The notes under the pieces are model-generated. The model had not been told where the DNA came from. It saw nothing but the letters and a program-made list of their open reading frames with translations, and did not search any database. Positions 9,301-21,345 of a DNA stretch of 64,000 bases are shown piece after piece. The translations under genes and the position numbers were made by a program. The DNA comes from Gemmata palustris (lineage in GTDB: Bacteria; Planctomycetota; Planctomycetia; Gemmatales; Gemmataceae): assembly GCF_017939745.1 (NCBI RefSeq), contig NZ_JAGKQQ010000001.1, positions 2,356,001 to 2,420,000 of the forward strand, read 5' to 3'. Numbering within the stretch: position 1 is the first letter of the stretch; the number at the start of each line of letters is the position of its first letter.

Positions 9301-9999
9301 GCGCCCGGCGAGTACGTCCTGCTGGAAGTCAGCGACACCGGGTGCGGGATGACCCCGGACGTGAAGGCGCGGGTGTTCGAGCCGTTCTTCACCACCAAGG
9401 GACCGGGTAAGGGAACGGGGCTCGGGTTGGCGACCGTCTACGGCATCGTGCGTCAATCGGGCGGGCACGTCACGGTCGAGAGCGAGTCCGAGGTCGGGAC
9501 CGTGTTCAAGATTTACTTCCCGCGCGCGGACGGCGAGCCGGTCCGAACAGCACAACCACTCGGGCTCGGGTCGGTCGCACGCGGCGCGGAAACGCTGCTC
9601 CTCGTGGAAGACGAACCCACCGTCCGTGCGGTCGCCCGGCACGTCCTTCTCGCGTGCGGGTACCACGTCCTGGAAGCCGAGGACGGACTGGACGGTTTGC
9701 GCGTCGCCCGCTCCCACGCGGGGCGAATCGATCTCCTCGTTTCCGACGTGGTGATGCCCAACCTCGGGGGCCGGCAACTGGCAGAACAACTGCAACAGGA
9801 GCGCCCGGGCCTGCGCGTCTTGTTCGTTTCGGGGTACACAGACGACGTGGTGTTACGCCACGGGGTTCTGGAAGCCGAAGTCGCGTTCTTGCAGAAGCCC
9901 TACCCGCCCGCGGTGCTTGCCGCAAAAGTGCGAGCGGTCCTCGACGGCACCTCGGAAGAAGTCAGCGCGTCCCCGGAACTGACCGGAGCGGAAAGCTGA
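6394..9999 (+). CDS. Two-component propeller hybrid histidine kinase
   Basis: The ATG at 6394 begins a signal peptide ending near ARALDPERA, so the propeller should lie outside the cytoplasmic membrane. About 14 propeller blades of the LWVGTxxGLSRWxDG type span residues 60-640, enough for two seven-blade rings, followed by a Y_Y_Y domain (about 660-735) and one membrane helix (FYGLCALAVGLTGVGG). The cytoplasmic part has a coiled linker, a HisKA box with His826 (GGVAHDFNNLL), an HATPase and a C-terminal REC with Asp1118 (VSDVVMPN). The architecture matches one-protein hybrid systems that sense poly- or oligosaccharides in Bacteroidetes, but it lacks a DNA-binding domain, so output needs another protein. 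The frame is open upstream to 5920; I reject that longer start because the signal peptide would become internal. Confidence 0.92.
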   Translation: MSLSRSLRFGVRAFGPVVIFLFVCAPGARALDPERATTQYAMRVWQTEQGLPHNSITALAQTPDGYLWCGTENGLTRFDGSSFALFDRLNTPAIRNDTVHVLLTDRKGRLWIGTGGGGLLRLEDGAFTRFSVNDGLVGDTVQSLAEDKAGALWIGTTSGLSHFVDGHFTNYTAEDGLPSNYCRAICTDPAGHLWVGTGKGLCCFRPDRIETFTMRDGLPDNNIQTLRAGSDGALWVGTNGRGLSRWKDGRFTNFGTAQGLSNGFIRAMHEDRDGNLWVGTDEGVSRWRDGTLTGQFPRGSVAGRSIFGLHEDPAGNLWMGTTDGLLRVGNGRCVTTTTTEGLSGDLVWAVHEDRRGNLWAGTTGGLSVRRNGKWTVLTMKDGLPSDTVLSIAEEADGTMWFGTAAGLTRLLDGKFKTFTTANGLVDNTIAAVFPDRRGNLWVGSKGGGVTRYRDGKFTPVPIRAGRSDVIARVFHEDARGALWIGTNGSGVCVLRGDEIVRYTTKEGLSSDLVLSIYESPDGAIWIGTHGGGLNRLHNGQWTYFNSSLGLPDDIIYQILDDGPYLWMSSVKGIFRVRKDELTDGTRPIHPLLLGKNDGMQILDCSGGSQPAGCRSREGVLWFPTGRGLVAIEPGGVQTNTTPPPVYVERVVADGAFLDAPGALTVAPGRGQLEFHFTAIELDTPERVRFRYQLEGFDKDWVDAGNRRAAYYTNLPPGRYRFRVTACNGDGIWRETPLEIELVLKPHFYQTGLFYGLCALAVGLTGVGGHLFRTRQLRAREEYLARCVEDRTRQLQEEVTEHARTGEQLRQSQKLEAIGQLAGGVAHDFNNLLTVINGCADLLLDGSGWDAQEKSMILDILAAGRRAEGLTHQLLAFSRRQVLEPKVLDPNAVVIDTERMLARMIGEDITVTVSLAPDLFRVKADPVQFQQVLVNLSVNARDAMPRGGRFTIATRNVALDADYTRTHPDIAPGEYVLLEVSDTGCGMTPDVKARVFEPFFTTKGPGKGTGLGLATVYGIVRQSGGHVTVESESEVGTVFKIYFPRADGEPVRTAQPLGLGSVARGAETLLLVEDEPTVRAVARHVLLACGYHVLEAEDGLDGLRVARSHAGRIDLLVSDVVMPNLGGRQLAEQLQQERPGLRVLFVSGYTDDVVLRHGVLEAEVAFLQKPYPPAVLAAKVRAVLDGTSEEVSASPELTGAES

Positions 10000-10203
10000 C
10001 TCGACGGGCGGGAAGATCTGCGGTTCGGTTACGCTGTTACCAACGGTGCGCCCTGCCCTTCTCCTCGCACAATCGGCTCACCTGCTGCGCCCCAAACGCA
10101 GACGACCGGCCAGAAAAGTACCCGGACGAGATGAAGACGGTCACCGAGCTGGCAGCCGCGTAGTGCGCCCCGGAGCCTTGAGCCCTGGGACAATCGGGAT
10201 CGC

Positions 10204-12384
10204 TCATTTGGCCGGGGGGCTCGGACCACCCACCGGCTTCGGGTCGACCGTGCCACCGGCCCAGTTGATCTTGCACCGCGGCAGCGCCCGAGAAATGGCC
10301 TCGACCCCCTGCGCGGTAACATTGGTATCGGCCAGTTTCAGATCCTTGAGCTTGTCGAGTCCCGCGAGGTGAGTGAGCCCCGCGTCGCTGATCTGCGTGT
10401 CCGCCAGTTCGAGGTAAGTTAAGTGTTTATAGTTGGCTATAAGAGCCAGGCCCGCGCTCGTAACGCCCGTGCCGTTCAGACCGAGCCCCTGGAGATTCTT
10501 GCACCCTTTGAAATGAGCCAACCCCGCGTCGGTGGTCGGAGTAGCAACCAAGTCGAGCTGTTCGAGGTCGGTGCAATCCTGGAAGTGAACCAGGCCCGCG
10601 TCGGTGAACAGCCGGCAGTCGCGCAGGCCGAGCGAACGCAGGTCCTTGCAGTCTTTGAAGAGCGCCAGGCCCGCGTCCGTCACGCCGGCCCCTTGCAAGT
10701 TGATTTTCAGCAGCCCCTTACAATCCTTAAACGGGACCAGCCCTTCGTCCGAGACCGGCGTGAGCGCCAGACTCAGGTACAGCAAGTTCCTCTTGCCTTT
10801 GAAATTATCCAGACCGGCAACTGTGACACGATTACAGTTGTGCAGCACTAGATTCGTCAGGTATTTGCAGTCCCCTAAAAGGCCCACTCCCGCATCCGTC
10901 AGTTGTCCGCCCCCGTGGTAGAAAACGGAGGTCAGTCGGACCGCGCCCGGTGGCAACTCGGCCGCGGTAGTAATTTCGCGGTCCTCGCCCTCGACGCGAA
11001 CCGCGCCGCCGAGGGACAGGATGTACTCGGCGGCCTTGCGGTCGGCATCGGCGGCCGGCGCCGACCGCTTCGGTTCCGGGGTAACGGTCTTGCCGCCCAC
11101 CTCGGTTTTGGCGCGCTCCGGCGCCCCAGGTACGGGCGCGGCGTCTTTGTTCGTGATTTTGGCGGTGATGCCACCCGCCGCGAGCGCCGCGACGAACAAT
11201 GAGGCGCCGACCAAGATCATCGGCCCCCGGCGCCCGGCCCGCTTCCGCGGTGCCCTCTGCTCGATCGGTTCCCCGGAGCGGGGCTCGTCTTGCGCGCCCA
11301 GGTCCGCGAACGCGCTCGGGAACGTCTGCGGTTGGAGAGTAATGTGCAGCGCCGAACCCACCGGATAAACGACAATCGGTTGAGACACCGAGCCGTCGGC
11401 CGCGGGGGGGCGCGGCCGGGTCAGTTCAGTGCCGATCGAGCGGAGCCGCTGCACGACTTCGGCGGCGCTCTGCGGCCGGGCGCCGGGCTCCTTCGCGAGC
11501 AGTTGGTGAACGAGCGCGGCGAGCGCGTCCGGCACCCCGGGGGCGAGTTCGCGGACCGGAACCGGGTCTTTGGTGCCCAGCGCAATCATGACGTCCATTG
11601 CAGTGGCGCCGGCGAAGGGCGTCTTCCCGGTACACAGGCGGTACAGAACCACCCCCAGGCTGAACAGGTCGCTCCGCGCGTCCACGTTCTGCCCGCGGCC
11701 CTGCTCGGGACTCATGTACGCGGGGGTTCCGACTACCATTCCGCTGCGCGTCAACTCGGTGTCGCGGCCGATCGGCTTGGCGAGCCCGAAGTCGAGCACC
11801 TTCACGCGCCCGTTGGGCGCTTCGAGCCACAGGTTGGCCGGCTTGATGTCCCGGTGAACGAGCCCGAGCGCGTGCGCCGCCGCGAGGCCCAGGGCTGTCT
11901 CGCGGGCGATGCGGACCGCGTGCGGGAGGGGCGGCGCGCCCTTCGTCCGGAGGTACTCGTCGAGCGGGCACCCCTGGAGGAACTGCATCGCGATGTACGG
12001 AACCCCGTTGCGCTCGTCGGCCTCGTAAATGGTAACGACGTTATCGTGGTTGATCTGGGCCGCGGCCCGGGCCTCGCGGAGGAACCGCTCCCTCGCGTCG
12101 GCGTCGGCGGCCTCCGGGAGCATCACCTTCAGCGCGAGCTTGCGGCCCAGTCGCGCGTCCAGCGCGAGATACACCGCCCCCATGCCGCCCTTGCCGAGTT
12201 GCTTGAGGAGCCGGTACGCCCCCAACACGCCCACTTCGCCGGGTGCGGCCGGCGGCGCGAACCGGAACCCGGCCGGGCGAAACGTCGCGCCCGTTCCCAC
12301 CACGGTTGTGTCGCAGTTGCCACGTTCGGACGGGGGCGAATCCTGCGGCACCGCTGAGAAGCTCTCGGCGGTAGAGTCGGGCAT
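10204..12384 (-). CDS. Membrane Ser/Thr protein kinase with C-terminal leucine-rich repeats
   Basis: This is a 726-residue Hanks-type kinase. The second of two ATGs (12384) is chosen because GGAG lies six bases before it. The kinase domain (about 57-325) has the glycine loop LGKGGMGAVY, Lys86, HRD at 177-179, DFG at 198-200 and GTPAYMSPEQ, so it should be active. A Pro-rich linker leads to one membrane helix (about 385-410). The outer part has about nine LRRs of 23-25 residues with DAGLxxF/L spacing (about 490-720). The LRR region is the likely sensor or ligand-binding part. It is transcribed from the PQQ-like gene side but separated from it by a strong hairpin at 12450-12509. Confidence 0.92.
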   Translation of the reverse strand: MPDSTAESFSAVPQDSPPSERGNCDTTVVGTGATFRPAGFRFAPPAAPGEVGVLGAYRLLKQLGKGGMGAVYLALDARLGRKLALKVMLPEAADADARERFLREARAAAQINHDNVVTIYEADERNGVPYIAMQFLQGCPLDEYLRTKGAPPLPHAVRIARETALGLAAAHALGLVHRDIKPANLWLEAPNGRVKVLDFGLAKPIGRDTELTRSGMVVGTPAYMSPEQGRGQNVDARSDLFSLGVVLYRLCTGKTPFAGATAMDVMIALGTKDPVPVRELAPGVPDALAALVHQLLAKEPGARPQSAAEVVQRLRSIGTELTRPRPPAADGSVSQPIVVYPVGSALHITLQPQTFPSAFADLGAQDEPRSGEPIEQRAPRKRAGRRGPMILVGASLFVAALAAGGITAKITNKDAAPVPGAPERAKTEVGGKTVTPEPKRSAPAADADRKAAEYILSLGGAVRVEGEDREITTAAELPPGAVRLTSVFYHGGGQLTDAGVGLLGDCKYLTNLVLHNCNRVTVAGLDNFKGKRNLLYLSLALTPVSDEGLVPFKDCKGLLKINLQGAGVTDAGLALFKDCKDLRSLGLRDCRLFTDAGLVHFQDCTDLEQLDLVATPTTDAGLAHFKGCKNLQGLGLNGTGVTSAGLALIANYKHLTYLELADTQISDAGLTHLAGLDKLKDLKLADTNVTAQGVEAISRALPRCKINWAGGTVDPKPVGGPSPPAK

Positions 12385-12449
12385 TGGCGGCTCCAGAACA
12401 GGCATACGGGAGCATACTTCACAGCACCCGCCCTGCCAAACCGTCGAAA

Positions 12450-12509
12450 CGAACTCGGAACGCCGGGGCGCGAAGTTTACATCCGTCGCGCCCCGGCGTT
12501 CCGAGTTCG
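12450..12509 (-). terminator. Perfect 24-bp stem, 12-base loop
   Basis: Bases 12450-12473 and 12486-12509 are exact inverted repeats. On the minus strand the hairpin lies after the PQQ-like gene and is followed by a short TTTC, and it ends about 65 bases before the kinase start. It probably terminates the PQQ-like transcript. Confidence 0.75.
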
Positions 12510-12661
12510 GTCACAATTTTATCGCCGTCAGAGATAATCTTACGGCGAGCGCCCCTCAATCCAACGAGCGGAATGACCACCGCACTATCATCCGGCGCTC
12601 GCGCTCCCGAATCCGCCCGCGCCAACGCGCCATCCGGAGGCGCGCGATTCGGTGAACGACC

Positions 12662-14092
12662 TTACTTCTTCTCGGCGAAAGCGTACAAGAACCCGGCGGT
12701 TCGGACGTATAGCGCGTTGTCCGCGATCACGGGCGTTGCGGCGATGCGCTCGTTGAGCTTCGGGTTCCGCGCCACCACTTCTGGTTCATCCGTGCCGGCC
12801 TTCAGAACCGTGATCGCTCCGTTGTCCAGACAGGTGAAGTAGATGTGCCCGTTGGCCGCGACCGGCGACGAATAGTACCGGCCGCCCGCGACCGCCCGCT
12901 CCTGCTCGTACACCGGCTTGCCCGTCTTGGTCTCGTAAGCGGTGACCAGTCCGCCGTCCTTCACCAACACGTACTGCCCCTGGTACACGATCCCGGACGG
13001 AACGTAGGGCAGCCCCTTCGTCTGCTTCCAGATCACGTGCGACTTCGTCACGTCGCCGCTCCCGCCAAGTTTCAGCGCGAACGCACTGTTCTTCGACGCG
13101 GAAACGATCTTGAGCGCTTCGTCCCATTCCGCGCGGCTCAATTTGCCGTCGTGGTCGAAGTCCTGGTTGTCGAAGAATCCTTTCAACGGCGTCTTCTCCA
13201 ACCCCTCGCGCGTGATGTAGCCGAGCTTCTCCTCGCCAGCCTCCTTCAGCAGAAAATCGAACGACGGGAGCTTGACGTCCTCGCCCGGCGACCAGCCCGC
13301 GAAGAACAGCGTGCCGTCCACCACGACCGGTGTCGCGCACGCCGCCGCCGGCATCCCGATCACGGTCCACTTCTCGTCGCCCGTTTTGAAGTCGTAGCCG
13401 ATCATGCGCCCGTACCCGGCCACGATGACCTGTTTGCCCGCGGGCGTGTCGCACACCACCGGGGTGCAGAAGCCGGACTTTGATTCCCGCTTCTTCACCC
13501 ACATGAGCGTCCCCGTGGCCGCATCGATCGCGAGGATCTTCGGGTTCTTGTTTTCGTCGCGCACGAGAACCACGGTGCCGTCCGCGAGAACCGGCGAGAC
13601 GCCGGTGCCGAAGTCGAACGGGGTGGCGACCGTCGGCATCTCGTGGCGCCACAACTCCTTCCCGGCCAAGTTGTAGCAGAACAAGCCGCACGATCCGAAG
13701 TACGAGACGATCCGCGTGCCGTCGGTGACGGGCGTGGACGCGGCCGGGCTGCCCTCGGTCTTGTGGTACGGTTCGATCTGCTTGGCCGGAGCCTCGGCCC
13801 GCCACACCTCCTTACCAGTCGCGCGGTTGTACGCGATCGTGTACAACTTCCCGTCCTCGAACGCGGTCAGCACGAGGTTGTCCCCCGCGACGATCGGCGA
13901 CGAGAACCCGCTCGGGACCGCGACCTTCCACTTCACGTTCTTGTTCGGGCCGAACTCGACGGGCGGTTTCTGGCCCTCGGCAATACCCGACCCGTTCGGC
14001 CCGCGGAACTGGGGCCACACGAGTGCAGGGTCGGCGCCCGAACTCGCGCACGCGAACAGCCCCAGGGTCAGCACTGCAATCAGCTTCTTCAT
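12662..14092 (-). CDS. Secreted PQQ-like beta-propeller protein with EF-hand loop
   Basis: This 476-residue protein begins at the ATG at 14092, which starts a clear signal peptide (MKKLIAVLTLGLFACASSGA). The body is a repeated outer-membrane-assembly/PQQ-type propeller with repeated segments such as ATGKEVWR, AATGTLMWV, KTGDEKWT and KTGKPVYEQ. At about residues 305-318 the propeller is interrupted by a canonical calcium-binding EF-hand loop (DFDHDGKLSRAE). This combination is common in planctomycete secreted proteins but no reaction is defined. It is probably a periplasmic binding or scaffold protein rather than a true PQQ dehydrogenase, since I see no dehydrogenase catalytic residues. A second propeller protein of this kind is at 54373-55710. 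Confidence 0.85.
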   Translation of the reverse strand: MKKLIAVLTLGLFACASSGADPALVWPQFRGPNGSGIAEGQKPPVEFGPNKNVKWKVAVPSGFSSPIVAGDNLVLTAFEDGKLYTIAYNRATGKEVWRAEAPAKQIEPYHKTEGSPAASTPVTDGTRIVSYFGSCGLFCYNLAGKELWRHEMPTVATPFDFGTGVSPVLADGTVVLVRDENKNPKILAIDAATGTLMWVKKRESKSGFCTPVVCDTPAGKQVIVAGYGRMIGYDFKTGDEKWTVIGMPAAACATPVVVDGTLFFAGWSPGEDVKLPSFDFLLKEAGEEKLGYITREGLEKTPLKGFFDNQDFDHDGKLSRAEWDEALKIVSASKNSAFALKLGGSGDVTKSHVIWKQTKGLPYVPSGIVYQGQYVLVKDGGLVTAYETKTGKPVYEQERAVAGGRYYSSPVAANGHIYFTCLDNGAITVLKAGTDEPEVVARNPKLNERIAATPVIADNALYVRTAGFLYAFAEKK

Positions 14093-14302
14093 GGTTTTGA
14101 ACCTCGTGGGTTCCAGCGCGCACGTTCTCAAATGCGCGCACGCACCCGGGCGGCACATCGCCCAATCGATGTGCTCGCGTAGCCAAGACCGATACCGGTA
14201 ACGGATCTGTCCGCAGATTATTAGTTTTCCGCTTTACACCGATCAAGTACCTACAATTAAGTGGGGTACCCACCAAAAGGTAAGTTTTGGGAGTTATCAG
14301 CC
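14093..14302. promoter_or_regulatory. Divergent promoter region with short inverted repeat
   Basis: This region lies between the PQQ-like gene and the HxlR gene. A short inverted repeat, GTGGG-GTA-CCCAC, occupies 14261-14273, about 30 bases before the HxlR start. HxlR proteins often repress their own gene from such a position, so this is a candidate operator; the assignment is inference. Confidence 0.3.
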
Positions 14303-14665
14303 ATGCGCGAAGCCTACTCGTGCGGCCTCGAAGCCACGTTCGATGTGATCGGCGGGAAGTGGAAGTTTGTTATCCTCTGGCGCCTCCACCCGGAAGCGCG
14401 CCGGTTCGGTGAGCTCAAGCGATTGGTGGTCGGGATCACCGAAAAGATGCTCATCCAACAACTTCGGGAGATGGTAGCGGACGGCCTCGTCCACCGGCGG
14501 GCGTACCCCGAGATCCCGCCGCGTGTGGAATATTCGCTCACCCCGATGGGGATCAGCCTCAAGGATTTACTCGCTCCGATGTGCGAATGGGGTAGCAGGT
14601 ACATCGAGCAGATGGGCGGAAAGGATCTCTGCCCGGAATCCGAGCCCCAAACAGAATGCGTGTAG
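14303..14665 (+). CDS. HxlR-family winged-helix transcriptional regulator
   Basis: This 120-residue protein has the HxlR signature: C7 followed by LEATFDVIGGKWK, then RFGELKRLVVGITEKMLIQQLREM (recognition helix region) and a winged YSLTPMG segment. The ATG at 14303 is preceded by GGGAG at nine bases; an in-frame GTG at 14261 lies inside the short inverted repeat and is less likely. The N-terminal Cys corresponds to the redox-sensing cysteine of YodB/HypR-type members, so electrophile or redox sensing is possible, but this is inference. Its target is unknown; the divergent PQQ-like gene is the nearest candidate. Confidence 0.88.
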   Translation: MREAYSCGLEATFDVIGGKWKFVILWRLHPEARRFGELKRLVVGITEKMLIQQLREMVADGLVHRRAYPEIPPRVEYSLTPMGISLKDLLAPMCEWGSRYIEQMGGKDLCPESEPQTECV

Positions 14666-14670
14666 CGCGA

Positions 14671-14692
14671 GAGCCGACCTGCGGGTCGGCTC
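14671..14692 (+). terminator. Hairpin after HxlR gene
   Basis: A perfect 9-bp stem (GAGCCGACC/GGTCGGCTC) with a 4-base loop starts six bases after the HxlR stop. No T-run follows. Confidence 0.55.
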
Positions 14693-15488
14693 ACCTGGAA
14701 TTACTGTTGAAAACCTCCTTTCGCAGCGCGGGTTCAGAACTGCTTTTGCTCGCTTGTCCACTATCGTATAATTCAGGGTTCTCGTCTGCCGCGATATTAG
14801 GCGCTATTTGCTCGGCGGCTGCGGCGAAATTTATCGCTCGAATGAAAGATTGTTTGAAATACACCTGTGCCACCCCGCGAACGGTGCGTGATCCGGTCGG
14901 CATGTTAGCGAGATGTTAGCCGGGAATCGGGCGAAGCTTCGCGATTGTTAGTCGTTGTTAGCAGCCGGCACGTTGCGGCGCGGGGGCAAGCGGTGTCAAA
15001 GGACTTGAATTCTCAACGATTCGTTCATCCCCTGGAGAGCTGGATCACCCCGAGGGCCGAAAATGTTAGCGATTGTTAGCCCGGCGCGGGCGGCGGAGCC
15101 TGTCGCTGGTGAGCGAACGGAATCAGTTCCAGTGTTCCGAGGGGCGAAGTCATCACCTCGGTGAAGTGGCTGGCAGTGTTTGGACACTTACCTTCCCCAC
15201 CCCGATCCGCAGCGCATTTCGGGATTGTGCGTGAACGTGCTGCGTGCGCGTGCGAAACCTCGCGACTCTGCGGATCGACAAAGCCCGGCGAATGGCGTAT
15301 AAGAAGGGAGCGCGCGTAACAGATCCCCCGTAGCGCACCATCAGTTTGCGGCCGAAACGGTTCTCTGCCGCGCGATCCTCGCTCAACCGACCGCCCATTT
15401 CGCCCACAATTCGGGAGCGCCCTGCGCCCCGAATACGAATTCCGACTCGCCACCGGCACAATCGTCCCGCCGCTTCCCGGAGACGCCG
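14693..15488. other. Gene-free stretch upstream of HAMP kinase
   Basis: No coding frame here looks real. A TATAAT at 14767-14772 with TTTTGC 17 bases upstream resembles a sigma-70 promoter reading rightwards, but no gene begins soon after it. The segment 14904-15079 holds a cluster of GTTAG words, listed separately. The rest shows nothing I can name. Confidence 0.45.
14904..15079. repeat. GTTAG cluster A
   Basis: Six GTTAG words occur at 14904, 14915, 14947, 14957, 15065 and 15075, forming three pairs with 11-, 10- and 10-bp spacing. The last pair with its flank (about 15045-15085, read on the minus strand) matches elements at 31164-31201 and 63425-63466 over about 40 bp. Confidence 0.8.
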
Positions 15489-21275
<5,787 letters not shown>

Positions 21276-21345
21276 GTCGGGTCACCCGTCCCGGGTCACG
21301 TGCGTTCGGCTCGGAGCCCTTGTCGGGCGCGGATCCCGAACACCG

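Noticed and set aside
14656..14919. Small plus-strand gene after HxlR
   Set aside because: It overlaps the HxlR end and its terminator hairpin, with no ribosome site or conserved pattern.
14904..15079. GTTAG words as integron attC core sites
   Set aside because: The attC core is GTTRRRY; here the bases after GTTAG are C or T, so the third purine is missing. The words are direct pairs 10 bp apart instead of the L/R inverted layout, and there is no integrase or cassette gene.
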